A stretch of DNA of 64,000 nucleotides from Bacillus sp. DTU_2020_1000418_1_SI_GHA_SEK_038. GTDB lineage: Bacteria > Bacillota > Bacilli > Bacillales > Cytobacillaceae. The first letter of the stretch is position 1. Every line of letters begins with the position of its first letter. This document shows, in pieces, positions 12,696 through 20,871 of this stretch. The notes beneath the pieces are model-generated. The model worked only from the letters and a program-made list of their open reading frames with translations. It did not search any database and had not been told where the DNA came from. The stretch covers positions 3,286,001-3,350,000 of the forward strand of contig NZ_CP135435.1 of the NCBI RefSeq assembly GCF_032341175.1, in the 5' to 3' direction. Both the position numbers and the translations under genes were made by a program.

Positions 12696-14413
12696 GGCTT
12701 AGCACCTACCATTTCATGCAATCCTTTTCCTGGTGCGATCATTGGATATACATTTTCATTTGGATCGATTCTGAAATCTAACAGAACTGGTTCACGATCA
12801 TTTAACACTTCGTTTAAAATCTTCTCTGCTTCTTCCTCTGATCTAATCACATACCCTTTAATATCGTATGCCTCAGCCAGTTTCACGAAGGAAGGCTGAA
12901 CTGAGATTTTACTATGAGAAAAGCGCGATTCATAGAAGATTTCCTGCCATTGACGAACCATTCCTAAAGAGTGGTTGTTAAAGATGCAAATCTTAATTGG
13001 AAGATTAAATTCTCTAATGACTGCGAGCTCTTGGGTAGACATTTGGAACCCTGCATCTCCTAGAACAGCGACGACACATGCATCAGGGTCAGCAAACTGG
13101 GCGCCAATACTTGCCGGAAGACCGAATCCCATAGTTCCTAATCCTCCAGAGGTAACCCATCTATCTGCTTGATTAAAGCGATAATATTGTGCTGCCCACA
13201 TTTGATGCTGACCGACATCTGTAACAACAATTGCATTTCCAGCTGTTTTCTCGAATAACATCTCCATTGTTTTCTGAGGCTTTAAATTGTCTTCGGTAGA
13301 CACTCCGTAATAATACGGATATTCCTCATTCCATTTTTGGATCTGCTCACGCCACTCTGTATTGACTGGCGGTTTTCCATTTTGCTGAACTAATTGCTTT
13401 AATGCCTCTTTTGCATCGGCTACAATCGGAAGAGCTGTCGGCACGTTTTTGCCAATTTCAGCTGGGTCAATATCGATGTGAGCTACTGTAGCTTTTGGAG
13501 CAAAATGCTGTAGATTACCTGTTAATCTGTCATCAAATCGTGCTCCGATATTGATTAACAAATCACATTCACTTAGTCCCATATTTGCTGCATAGCATCC
13601 ATGCATTCCTGCAAGTCCAACGAAAAGTTTATTATCAGCAGGGAAACCGCCTAAGCCAAGCAATGTATGGATAACAGGAATTTGTTGCTGTTCGGCATAT
13701 TCCTTTAACTCTTGAGAAGCTTTAGCATGCAGCACCCCAGCTCCTGCTAGGATGACTGGTTTTTTGGCACTGCTTACAGCTTCAGTTAATTTACGAATTT
13801 GTAAATAGTTAGGCTGTAAGGTCGGCTGATACCCTGGTAAATTCATTTCTTGCTCTTCTGGAGGATTTGATACAGAAGCCGCAATATCCTTTGGAACATC
13901 TATTAACACTGGACCAGGTCTTCCGCTGGATGCAATATAGAAAGCCTCTTTCACAATCCTTGGAATGTCCTCAATATTTCGAATTTGATAGTTATGCTTT
14001 GTTATTGGTGTTGTAATGCCTAGAATGTCCGCTTCCTGGAAAGCATCTGAACCGATGACACTAGTAGCTACCTGACCTGTAAATACGACAAGCGGCAAGG
14101 AGTCCATCATAGCGTCTGTTAAACCTGTCACAATATTTGTCGCACCTGGTCCTGAAGTGGCGATTACAACCCCTGGCTTTCCGGAAATCCTCGCGTAGCC
14201 TTCAGCGGCATGAATTCCGCCTTGTTCATGTCTAGGTAAAACATGGAGGATTTTTGAATGATAAATTTTGTCATAAATCGGTAGAACTGCTCCTCCTGGA
14301 TATCCAAAAATGATTTCTACCTTTTCCCTTTCCAAGGCTTCTAATAACAGATCAGCACCTGTGACTTCTCTCGTCTCAAGTTTTGATTCTGTATAGGCAG
14401 CTTCCTGCAACAT
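12692..14413 (-). CDS. ilvB: Acetolactate synthase large subunit
   Basis: IlvB is the thiamin-diphosphate enzyme that condenses pyruvate with pyruvate or 2-oxobutyrate, the entry to valine, leucine and isoleucine. The 573 residues have the N-terminal PYR domain with the catalytic glutamate in [14 protein letters not shown], a central FAD-binding domain, and the C-terminal PP domain with the ThDP motif GDAGFQM...NNHSLGM. ATG 14413 has GAGGAGG 10 nt upstream. An in-frame ATG at 14476 lies inside the leader terminator and is rejected. It is the first gene of the operon. Confidence 0.97.
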   Translation of the reverse strand: MLQEAAYTESKLETREVTGADLLLEALEREKVEIIFGYPGGAVLPIYDKIYHSKILHVLPRHEQGGIHAAEGYARISGKPGVVIATSGPGATNIVTGLTDAMMDSLPLVVFTGQVATSVIGSDAFQEADILGITTPITKHNYQIRNIEDIPRIVKEAFYIASSGRPGPVLIDVPKDIAASVSNPPEEQEMNLPGYQPTLQPNYLQIRKLTEAVSSAKKPVILAGAGVLHAKASQELKEYAEQQQIPVIHTLLGLGGFPADNKLFVGLAGMHGCYAANMGLSECDLLINIGARFDDRLTGNLQHFAPKATVAHIDIDPAEIGKNVPTALPIVADAKEALKQLVQQNGKPPVNTEWREQIQKWNEEYPYYYGVSTEDNLKPQKTMEMLFEKTAGNAIVVTDVGQHQMWAAQYYRFNQADRWVTSGGLGTMGFGLPASIGAQFADPDACVVAVLGDAGFQMSTQELAVIREFNLPIKICIFNNHSLGMVRQWQEIFYESRFSHSKISVQPSFVKLAEAYDIKGYVIRSEEEAEKILNEVLNDREPVLLDFRIDPNENVYPMIAPGKGLHEMVGAKP

Positions 14414-14450
14414 TCTAATAAAACCTCCTCTTTGTTCCTTACATAATTCA

Positions 14451-14513
14451 ATAAAAAAAGCCCTTCCATCCCACATAAACCTACTTATCGCAGGTAAAGG
14501 GATGAAAAGGCTT
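14451..14513 (-). terminator. Leader terminator of the leucine T-box
   Basis: The arms at 14458-14472 and 14499-14513 pair as AAGCC-TTTTCATCCC with GGGATGGAAGGGCTT. A run of seven T follows on the minus strand. The 5' arm is near the T-box core, so an alternative antiterminator is possible. Confidence 0.85.
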
Positions 14514-14745
14514 TAGAACCTATTCCACGGTACCACCCTAAATTCACGCAAAAGCGTGCACTTATGAACAGTCAAGCTGTTCGTTTTGATAACGGGTGGG
14601 CAACACCCGACCAACTCTACTTGAAAAATCTTTCAAGCTGGTGCTCTGAGGTGAGTTCACTTTATGCTGGAATTACCGGCTTTCAGCGCCCGCCGGCTCT
14701 CTGTAAATCCCATCACATAAAACTACTTATCCTCTTCTTCGCTTT
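14452..14745 (-). promoter_or_regulatory. Leucine T-box riboswitch
   Basis: This leader RNA senses uncharged tRNA-Leu. The T-box core AGGGTGGTACCGTGG is at 14525-14539. The stem I specifier region reads GTGAA-CTC-ACC on the minus strand, giving codon CTC (Leu) at 14653-14655. The terminator follows the T-box before ilvB. B. subtilis ilv-leu has the same Leu-CUC arrangement. Confidence 0.92.
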
Positions 14746-14882
14746 AATCAATATTACTCGATTTTTTAATGCTTTAAACCGTTGAATTTTCAGGTTAAAA
14801 AAACTTGTTTTAAGAAATAATTTATCAACTAAAGTGTATGTTTAGCTTTTGTTGAGCTTTTTATTTTCTTATATTGAGGACT

Positions 14883-14911
14883 ATCTTACGCTCATTTTAC
14901 TAAACCGTCAA
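14883..14911 (-). promoter_or_regulatory. Sigma-A promoter of the ilv-leu operon
   Basis: -35 TTGACG (14906-14911), 17-nt spacer, -10 TAAGAT (14883-14888). Transcription should begin near 14876, about 460 nt before ilvB, which leaves room for the T-box leader. Confidence 0.8.
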
Positions 14912-14924
14912 CACCCTATTTGCA

Positions 14925-14939
14925 AATAATTTGATAATT
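14925..14939. promoter_or_regulatory. CodY-like box upstream of ilv-leu
   Basis: On the minus strand AATTATCAAATTATT matches the CodY consensus AATTTTCWGAAAATT at 11 of 15 positions, centred near -56. CodY repression of ilv-leu is known in B. subtilis. The motif is weak in AT-rich DNA, so confidence is limited. Confidence 0.4.
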
Positions 14940-14957
14940 TTAATTACTCTGATTTGA

Positions 14958-14972
14958 TGTATCCGCTTTCAT
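14958..14972 (-). promoter_or_regulatory. CcpA cre site upstream of ilv-leu
   Basis: ATGAAAGCGGATACA on the minus strand fits WTGNAANCGNWNNCW at all positions, centred near -89. In B. subtilis CcpA activates ilv-leu from a cre at a similar upstream distance. Confidence 0.8.
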
Positions 14973-15101
14973 CGTTGATTTACAAATGTTCTTTCATGAT
15001 TCAAATTTTTTTACTTTTTTTTGAACATTAAGATTCAAAAAATTGAATACTCCCTATCCTGATAAGCTACTCTAATTTATTTAAGTCACTTAAATTTAAG
15101 T

Positions 15102-15128
15102 ACATTCCCAAAACAAGAGCATAGGATA
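15102..15128 (+). promoter_or_regulatory. Sigma-K-type promoter before the spore cluster
   Basis: -35 AC (15102-15103), 16-nt spacer, -10 CATAGGATA (15120-15128), matching the AC-N16/17-CATANNNTA pattern of mother-cell sigma-K. It lies 31 nt before the cupin start codon. Confidence 0.65.
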
Positions 15129-15159
15129 ATTTGAGAAACTGTGAAGGGATTGAGAAAAA

Positions 15160-15756
15160 ATGTACTATGTTCCTAATATGTATCCAAATCATTATCCTTA
15201 TTATGTTAATATTCCAATGTATAACAATCAAAATCAAACTGTTAACTGGACTTCTCCTAATGAGATATATGGAAACAGATTTAATTCTTATTGCGCTTTA
15301 GATGATGTTGGAAGTAGTTTGAGAACAGATTATGGTGCAAAACCATTTGTCGTTAATATCAATGAGGCAGCAAAGCAAAACAATACGTATCGTTCCGCTT
15401 TATGGACAGGAACACATTTACAAGTTACTTTAATGAGTCTCAATGTTGGCGAAGATATTGGTTTGGAAATCCACCCTCACCTTGATCAATTCTTACGTGT
15501 TGAACAAGGTCAGGGGATTGTTCAAATGGGCAAAAGTAAAGAAAATTTAAATTTTGAAAGAAGAGTCTTTGATGACTCGGCAATTATGATACCTGCTGGG
15601 ACATGGCATAATCTAACCAATACTGGGAGTATTCCACTAAAGCTTTATTCAATCTATGCACCTCCACAACATCCACACGGGACAGTTCATGTAACTAAAG
15701 ATGATGCAATGGCTGCAGAGGAAGGCCATGGTCATAGGTATGGGAATTACCTATGA
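15160..15756 (+). CDS. Cupin-domain protein, probable spore coat component
   Basis: 198 residues. The first 26 are rich in Tyr, Asn and Pro, like many coat proteins. A single cupin barrel follows: motif 1 around EIHPHLDQFLRVEQGQG (about 107-123) with a Gln in the usual Glu position, and motif 2 IPAGTWHNLTN (about 147-157). The three histidines suggest a metal site. The C-terminus is His/Gly-rich. It is expressed from a sigma-K-like promoter and followed 52 nt later by tgl. Its role is inferred: an enzyme of coat maturation or a Tgl substrate. It has no signal peptide. Confidence 0.8.
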   Translation: MYYVPNMYPNHYPYYVNIPMYNNQNQTVNWTSPNEIYGNRFNSYCALDDVGSSLRTDYGAKPFVVNINEAAKQNNTYRSALWTGTHLQVTLMSLNVGEDIGLEIHPHLDQFLRVEQGQGIVQMGKSKENLNFERRVFDDSAIMIPAGTWHNLTNTGSIPLKLYSIYAPPQHPHGTVHVTKDDAMAAEEGHGHRYGNYL

Positions 15757-15808
15757 GTAACAGTAATTTTATATACTTTCAAGGTATTGTAACTCTGCGG
15801 AGGATTTT

Positions 15809-16639
15809 ATGATACAAATATCAGGGGTCCCGTTTCACCTTAATGAAACGTGGCAGTTTGAAAGTATTGAAAAAACAATCATTCAACATATGCATAATGA
15901 TCCCGTTTTTTATTCTTATTATTCCGTGGATGAACTTTTATTTGAAATCAAAGTACGAAAAAATATTATCAAAAGTGCAAACGAAATGAATCAAAGCCAA
16001 GCTCAGTTTAGAAGCTTTGAATATGCCCGCTGCAACCCTAAATACTGGCAATTAACTATGGCAGGCGGGTTCCTCTTAAGACCTGATGTGCGACCTGCTG
16101 ATGCAATTCTGGACATTTATCGGAACAGTTCACTCTATGCATTTGAATGTGCAACTGCTTGTGTAATCATCTATTACCATGCCATTTTGTATAGTATTGG
16201 CAGCAGTTTATTTAATTCTCTCTTTCAAAATCTTTATCTTTATAGCTGGCATACTGATCCTGACCTTGGAATATCTACCTTTTATTCAAATCATTTTTTA
16301 CCCGGTGATGTTGTTTACTTTAATAATCCTGACTTTCATCCACAAACACCATGGTTTAGAGGCGTTAATGCTGTTCTTCTCAACGATGGCAGATTTTTTG
16401 GACATGGATTTGGCATAAGTACTGCTGAACAAATCATTCAAATTCTTAATGAAAAGAGAAAACCCGGCAGTCATCAATCAGCTTATTTGACACAATTAGT
16501 GACAAGACCTTCTTTTACCGCTTTAGCCAGATTGGCAAATTGGCAAACAAGTAGCAGAGCATACAAAATGCAACGACCTATCGTGCACCATAACAAAAGT
16601 TCCGTATCGTATGTACAATATCTTAATTATCTAATTTGA
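15809..16639 (+). CDS. tgl: Protein-glutamine gamma-glutamyltransferase (spore coat transglutaminase)
   Basis: Tgl forms epsilon-(gamma-glutamyl)lysine cross-links between coat proteins late in sporulation. The 276 residues include the signature YAFECATACVIIYY with catalytic Cys114, Glu113 beside it, and FFGHGFGI with His199. B. subtilis Tgl is about 245 aa; this one has about 30 extra residues after the core. At the position of B. subtilis Glu187 (RGEN, as I remember it) this protein reads RGVN, Val186. ATG 15809 has a GGAGG SD. It is probably co-transcribed with the upstream cupin gene, since no separate promoter was recognised. Confidence 0.93.
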   Translation: MIQISGVPFHLNETWQFESIEKTIIQHMHNDPVFYSYYSVDELLFEIKVRKNIIKSANEMNQSQAQFRSFEYARCNPKYWQLTMAGGFLLRPDVRPADAILDIYRNSSLYAFECATACVIIYYHAILYSIGSSLFNSLFQNLYLYSWHTDPDLGISTFYSNHFLPGDVVYFNNPDFHPQTPWFRGVNAVLLNDGRFFGHGFGISTAEQIIQILNEKRKPGSHQSAYLTQLVTRPSFTALARLANWQTSSRAYKMQRPIVHHNKSSVSYVQYLNYLI

Positions 16640-16833
16640 ATATGTTGTAAGCTCAAAAGTTAGATAGTTAGTAAATGTTTTTTTGCTTTTATCAAATAGC
16701 AAATCCAATTTAAATGTTTTTTGGTCATCTTACAATCCCTGACACCCACCCATTTTTTTTTAGACGGGCTCCAGTTTCATTTCTGTGAGTATTATATAGT
16801 GAAAGACCTAATTACACGAAGGGAAGTGTCAAA

Positions 16834-17046
16834 ATGTATTCTAACGTAAACGCACCTCCGACTCTTGGTGCTAATGTTCCTCCTTATCCTACCTATACGG
16901 CTCCCGCTTTTGATTATGGCTATCCGTCTCCTGCCTTTGGTTACGGCTATCCTTCTAACCGGTGCGATGACTTTATCTTAATTGTAGTGTTATTTATTTT
17001 ATTAATCATTGTAGGTGCAGTTTGTTGTAACTTTCATAAATGCTAA
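16834..17046 (+). CDS. YjcZ-family small membrane sporulation protein
   Basis: 70 residues. A Pro/Tyr/Gly-rich N-terminal half contains two similar units (FDYGYPSP, FGYGYPS). It is followed by one transmembrane helix, DFILIVVLFILLIIVGAVCC, and a short Cys-containing tail. The helix is the hallmark of the YjcZ/YtzM-type tiny spore proteins of Bacillus. AAGGGAAG upstream is a good SD. It is 194 nt from tgl, may have its own promoter, and ends at a strong terminator. Its molecular role is unknown. Confidence 0.8.
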   Translation: MYSNVNAPPTLGANVPPYPTYTAPAFDYGYPSPAFGYGYPSNRCDDFILIVVLFILLIIVGAVCCNFHKC

Positions 17047-17064
17047 CTTAATTCCGCTTCCTTA

Positions 17065-17105
17065 AAAAAATCCTGTGCAGTACAATACACTGACAGGATT
17101 TTTTT
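17065..17105 (+). terminator. Terminator of the spore cluster
   Basis: AAAAAATCCTGT pairs with ACAGGATTTTTT. An inner CAGT/ACTG pair extends the stem across a bulge, and a T-run follows. Confidence 0.85.
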
Positions 17106-17168
17106 ATTGTGATTATTTTATTCTAACTGAATATCTGCTTCAGGCATCTAAACTTATGAACATACAAA

Positions 17169-17264
17169 AACCCCCTATACCGTAAAGTGGTTAAGTCAAA
17201 AATCGATGTAATTTGCTTACATGACCGTTGTACTGACTGTTTTCACTTTACAATATAAGGGGTT
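17169..17264. repeat. Palindromic 96-bp element, MITE-like
   Basis: The terminal 21 bp are inverted with three differences (AACCCC-TATA--GTAAAGTG on both ends). The inner flanks also partly match, and the centre holds ATGTAA/TTACAT. It contains no ORF. It lies 32 nt from tRNA-Arg. Similar shapes occur in non-autonomous transposons, but no target-site duplication was established. Confidence 0.55.
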
Positions 17265-17295
17265 GATGCAGCGCTTTTTTACCGCTAATTTTTAG

Positions 17296-17369
17296 CGTCC
17301 CAGGAGAGATTCGAACTCCCGACCGTACGCTTAGAAGGCGTATGCTCTATCCAGCTGAGCTACTGGGAC
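17296..17369 (-). tRNA. tRNA-Arg (anticodon TCT)
   Basis: 74 nt with a full 7-bp acceptor stem (GTCCCAG/CTGGGAC), D-arm, anticodon stem TACGC/GCGTA with loop CTTCTAA giving anticodon TCT, T-arm with TTCGAAT, and discriminator G. CCA is not encoded. Confidence 0.96.
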
Positions 17370-17509
17370 ATATTTAATATTAATCAATTAATGAGTAGTA
17401 ACTAAACTGTATGCGTATGATCCTGTTCCTTCCTCTGAGAGATTATTCGAGAATGGTTGATGCGTCGGAACAAAGCTACATTGAAGATCATTCAATGATG
17501 TTTACGCTT

Positions 17510-17533
17510 AGCTGAGCTACTGGGACATATTTA
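17510..17533 (-). repeat. Partial second copy of the tRNA-Arg 5' end
   Basis: 24 bp identical to 17353-17376: 17 nt of the tRNA 5' end plus 7 nt of its leader. It lies 157 bp upstream of the real gene. No other tRNA part follows, so it is a fragment and not a gene. The DNA between the copies (17377-17509) has no ORF. Confidence 0.8.
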
Positions 17534-17661
17534 TGATTTATTTCAACGACAAGTTTTATTATATTAGGCTAACAATGAAAAGTCAATATAAAAAGTAAAA
17601 TATTTTTTTATTTAGGGGAAACTAATCTCCCCCCCTAAATACTATATGCTTCATAAACCTT

Positions 17662-18171
17662 TTACGTTAGTAAAAACTTTTGGGACAATTCGCTAATTTC
17701 GCCAAGCTTTAAATCATATACACTCAAATTAATTTCATCTTTTTCGATGTCTATTATAACATACGTTCTCTCTTTTCGTCCTCTCGGCTTACGAATGCTC
17801 CCTGGATTAATAAAAAGAATACCATCAATCATTTCTGCCCCTAGATAGTGGGAGTGTCCAAAACAAACAATCCTGGCACCGAGCTCTTTTGCTCGATAGC
17901 TTAAATTCAATAATGTAGATTTCACTGAGTATCGATGGCCATGGGTAATGAAAACCCTATGACCACCTATATCCTCAACATGTTCCTCTGGAAAGGTATT
18001 ATCAAAATCACAATTTCCACGCACAGCAGTAAAGCCCTCTAAGCCAGGATGATCTGATATTAATTCTGAATCCCCACAATGAATTAGTTTATCAATTCCA
18101 GTGGAATGCTTTTTTATTTCCGTTAATTCACCTGTCAAACCATGACTATCACTAACAATCAAAATTCTCAT
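17662..18171 (-). CDS. ysnB: MJ0936/YfcE-family metallophosphoesterase
   Basis: 169 residues of the small calcineurin-like phosphodiesterase family. Metal-ligand motifs are SDSHG (7-11), HCGDSE (36-41), RGNCD (51-55), ITHGHR and FGHSHY. The physiological substrate of the Bacillus protein is not established. It overlaps ysnA by 4 nt and forms the end of an rph-ysnA-ysnB unit as in B. subtilis. An imperfect AT-flanked hairpin (17610-17640) follows the stop, without a clear U-tract on this strand. Confidence 0.93.
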   Translation of the reverse strand: MRILIVSDSHGLTGELTEIKKHSTGIDKLIHCGDSELISDHPGLEGFTAVRGNCDFDNTFPEEHVEDIGGHRVFITHGHRYSVKSTLLNLSYRAKELGARIVCFGHSHYLGAEMIDGILFINPGSIRKPRGRKERTYVIIDIEKDEINLSVYDLKLGEISELSQKFLLT

Positions 18172-18779
18172 GGGTTTTCTGCCTTTTGGAGGAGGGCAGG
18201 CAGCTTGGTTTCTAATTTTCTTAAGGCCTGAGCCCTATGGCTAATTTCCGCCTTTTCTTCTGGTTTTAATTCGGCCATCGCTTTTCCCTTGTCAACTACA
18301 TAGAAAATTGGATCGTAACCGAAACCATTTGAACCCCTTTTTTCTCGCAAAATAAATCCTTCACATGTACCTGAAACCGTAAATGTGTCAAGACCTGGTA
18401 CAGCAACAGCCAATGCACAGTAAAACCTAGCATGTCGGCCAGTATCGGGTATTTCCTCTAATTCATCCAGCACTTTCGCCATATTGGCTTCGTCACTTTT
18501 TTCTTCTCCTGCATATCGGGCTGAGTAAATACCTGGGCGGCCGTTGAGCGCATCAATAGCAAGGCCGGAATCATCTGCAATTACGATTTTATTTAGTGCC
18601 TTAGAGACACTTTCTGCTTTTAAAATCGCGTTCTCTTCAAAGGTACTCCCTGTCTCTTCAATGTCATCTATCTCCGGAAAGTCTATTAAGGTTTTAACTT
18701 TATAGCCAAGCGGCATGAACATACGCTCAAACTCTTTTGCTTTTCCTGCATTTTTGGTAGCGATAATAACTTCTTGCAT
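18168..18779 (-). CDS. ysnA: XTP/dITP diphosphatase (RdgB/HAM1 family)
   Basis: A house-cleaning nucleotide pyrophosphatase that removes ITP, dITP and XTP. The 203 residues contain the N-terminal [11 protein letters not shown] motif, the metal site [25 protein letters not shown], and the specificity loop [11 protein letters not shown] followed by ISHRAQA. It starts 1 nt after the rph stop, so it is tightly coupled to RNase PH. Confidence 0.96.
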   Translation of the reverse strand: MQEVIIATKNAGKAKEFERMFMPLGYKVKTLIDFPEIDDIEETGSTFEENAILKAESVSKALNKIVIADDSGLAIDALNGRPGIYSARYAGEEKSDEANMAKVLDELEEIPDTGRHARFYCALAVAVPGLDTFTVSGTCEGFILREKRGSNGFGYDPIFYVVDKGKAMAELKPEEKAEISHRAQALRKLETKLPALLQKAENP

Positions 18780-18780
18780 T

Positions 18781-19551
18781 CTACGCCTTCCCCTCTAAGC
18801 TTTCTTTTTTTGCATTAATTTTACTCATAATTTCTTCACCAAGTGCCTCTTTCTGCATCTCAAAAAGGGAGACTATTCCGTTTTGTGCCGCTTTTAATAG
18901 CTCCTGAAGCTCACTATATGAAAAGGTAGCCTCTTCCCCTGTTCCTTGTAACTCTACGAATTCCCCATTGCCTATCATTACAACATTCATATCAACTAGA
19001 GCTTTAGAGTCTTCAATATAATTCAAGTCTACGACTACTTGTTTATTTTCTAATATGCCTACACTTGTGGCTGCTAAAAAGTCTCTGATTGGATAGCTTG
19101 CTAGCTTTTTGCTTTTTGCAATTTTATCTAAAGCTATGGCCATGGCAACAAAGGCACCTGTTATCGAGGCGGTCCGTGTGCCTCCATCCGCTTGGATCAC
19201 ATCACAATCCAGCCAGATTGTTCTCTCACCGATTGCCTCAAGATCGACAACTGCCCGAAGAGCACGTCCAATTAATCTCTGAATTTCCATTGTCCTTCCT
19301 GAAATTTTCCCCTTTGCCGCTTCACGAATATTCCGTTGTTCGGTTGCTCTTGGAAGCATCGAATATTCAGCTGTAATCCACCCTTTCCCTTCTCCCCTCA
19401 TAAAAGGAGGGACCCGTTCATCTATACTGGCAGTACAAATGACCTTTGTATCTCCAACGCTTATTAGCACGGATCCTTCAGGATGCTTTAAATAATTTGT
19501 TTCAATATGTATAGGTCTTAATTGCAGCAGTTCTCTTCCATCAGCACGCAT
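18781..19551 (-). CDS. rph: Ribonuclease PH
   Basis: RNase PH trims tRNA 3' ends phosphorolytically. The 256 residues carry [20 protein letters not shown], the phosphate-site region, and [22 protein letters not shown]. Length is slightly above the usual 245, from a C-terminal extension rich in Lys and Glu. The start [14 protein letters not shown] aligns with the family. It lies about 100 nt after gerM with a terminator between, so it may have its own promoter. Confidence 0.96.
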   Translation of the reverse strand: MRADGRELLQLRPIHIETNYLKHPEGSVLISVGDTKVICTASIDERVPPFMRGEGKGWITAEYSMLPRATEQRNIREAAKGKISGRTMEIQRLIGRALRAVVDLEAIGERTIWLDCDVIQADGGTRTASITGAFVAMAIALDKIAKSKKLASYPIRDFLAATSVGILENKQVVVDLNYIEDSKALVDMNVVMIGNGEFVELQGTGEEATFSYSELQELLKAAQNGIVSLFEMQKEALGEEIMSKINAKKESLEGKA

Positions 19552-19580
19552 AAGTTAATTTTCCTCCCTTATTCAAAAAA

Positions 19581-19619
19581 CAATAAAGAAGAGGGGGCAT
19601 ATCGCCTCCTCCTTGATTG
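19581..19619 (-). terminator. Probable terminator after gerM
   Basis: GAGGAGGC and GCCCCCTC arms around a short loop, extended by outer CAAT/ATTG pairing. Pyrimidine-rich sequence with T-runs follows on the minus strand. Confidence 0.55.
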
Positions 19620-19648
19620 TCATTATATAGTATATCAAAAAACTTTTT

Positions 19649-20713
19649 TTAAAAACTACCTGTGTTGACTTTTTGCGGACGTGTCACAGGCTCAGTCATT
19701 TTCTCTCCTGTTTCACTAATCACATCTGACTTGCCATTTACTGTAATGGCCACACTTTCAATTCCTTTTTGTTCAGTTAATGATAGAACAAGGGCATTTA
19801 ACAGATGCTTAGAGATTATCTTTTCCTCAAAGCTGCTGAATACAGACTCATTGAAGTTAAGAGTCACTTTCCCATTTTCAATCTTTGGCTCATCTAAAAG
19901 CTTTACATCTGACAAGAAATCGCTATCAAGATTAGAGTTAACGTTAGGGCCTTTAACTAGTTCGTTTACAACTGCGGTTAAATTGTTTTTCTCATTATTT
20001 GAAACTCTCTTTGTCACTGGAACATAGTAATATGAATCCTCTTCCCCGCCAATATAGTAGACAGTAACCGGCTTCGTGTTGCGAATGTCGATGACATCGG
20101 TTATATCCAGATTTATGCCATTAGATCGGCTGTAAGCCTCGCCGATAGGAGTGCTGTTAACAGGCATTTCATTAAGCTCATGACCATTCAATTTAAACTT
20201 TACTTTATCAATCGAATCAAATTGAGTTAAGGTCCATGTGACAGATTGAAGGATATTCAATTCCTCCTCTGCCTGGTATTCCTTAAATTCTTTAGAGAAG
20301 TTAACAGTTGCCACCTTATCCTTTATATCAACCGATAATTTCGTATCAACAGGCAGAACAGCCATGAATCCATTAGGCAGCATTTCTGTTACTGGACCAT
20401 CCTTTACTAAATGTTCTAGAGCCTGGGTTGCAACCGATTCTGTTTTCGGCAGATTCAAGGTTTGAGGGACAACTAAGCCATCTTTATTAATTAAATAAAG
20501 CTCCGTTTGCACAGTATTTGTAACGGCTTGGTCACTTCCTGCAGTTTCCATATCCGTTTGATCCTCTATAGACGTTTGATCTTCTTCATAGGCAACTGAT
20601 TTCGGCGGATCAATTTGTTCTTTTCCGCTTCCTCCAAATAACCCGCAACCTGATAAAAACACCGATGAGACAAAGACAGCCGAAACAATCGTTGCTTTTT
20701 TATTTATAGACAT
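19649..20713 (-). CDS. gerM: Spore germination/cortex lipoprotein GerM
   Basis: 354 residues. The lipoprotein signal peptide ends in LSGC with Cys23. A short acidic linker follows, then two GerMN domains (about 75-190 and 215-335), each with the LxxLxxGP-type motif (LEHLVKDGP, VNELVKGPN). GerM is needed in B. subtilis for asymmetric septation, engulfment and germination. ATG 20713 has GGAGGG at good spacing; the ORF opens upstream at 20746 with no SD. No convincing sigma-E promoter was seen. Confidence 0.95.
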   Translation of the reverse strand: MSINKKATIVSAVFVSSVFLSGCGLFGGSGKEQIDPPKSVAYEEDQTSIEDQTDMETAGSDQAVTNTVQTELYLINKDGLVVPQTLNLPKTESVATQALEHLVKDGPVTEMLPNGFMAVLPVDTKLSVDIKDKVATVNFSKEFKEYQAEEELNILQSVTWTLTQFDSIDKVKFKLNGHELNEMPVNSTPIGEAYSRSNGINLDITDVIDIRNTKPVTVYYIGGEEDSYYYVPVTKRVSNNEKNNLTAVVNELVKGPNVNSNLDSDFLSDVKLLDEPKIENGKVTLNFNESVFSSFEEKIISKHLLNALVLSLTEQKGIESVAITVNGKSDVISETGEKMTEPVTRPQKVNTGSF

Positions 20714-20871
20714 ATAATCCCTCCAAAGAACAGTTTGTACTAACATGTATACGAGCCTGTTTGCAAATTAGACCGGCTAGTTGAAAAAAATTTCGGCTTT
20801 TTTTGTAGAACTGTCTTTGGATGGATTATTCTATTTTGTTAATTGGCAGTAAGCTTTTTCTTGTAAACTAC

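Noticed and set aside
14564..14785. 73-codon plus-strand ORF opposite the leucine T-box
   Set aside because: It is the antisense of the structured leader RNA with no SD.
15757..15808. Separate sigma-K promoter for tgl
   Set aside because: No CATANNNTA with an AC at the right distance; co-transcription with the cupin gene is simpler.
17510..17533. A second tRNA gene
   Set aside because: Only the first 17 nt of the tRNA are present; no anticodon or T-arm follows.
17610..17640. Terminator after ysnB
   Set aside because: The arms ATTTAGGGG/CCCCTAAAT pair, but the sequence after them on the minus strand is A-rich, not a U-tract.
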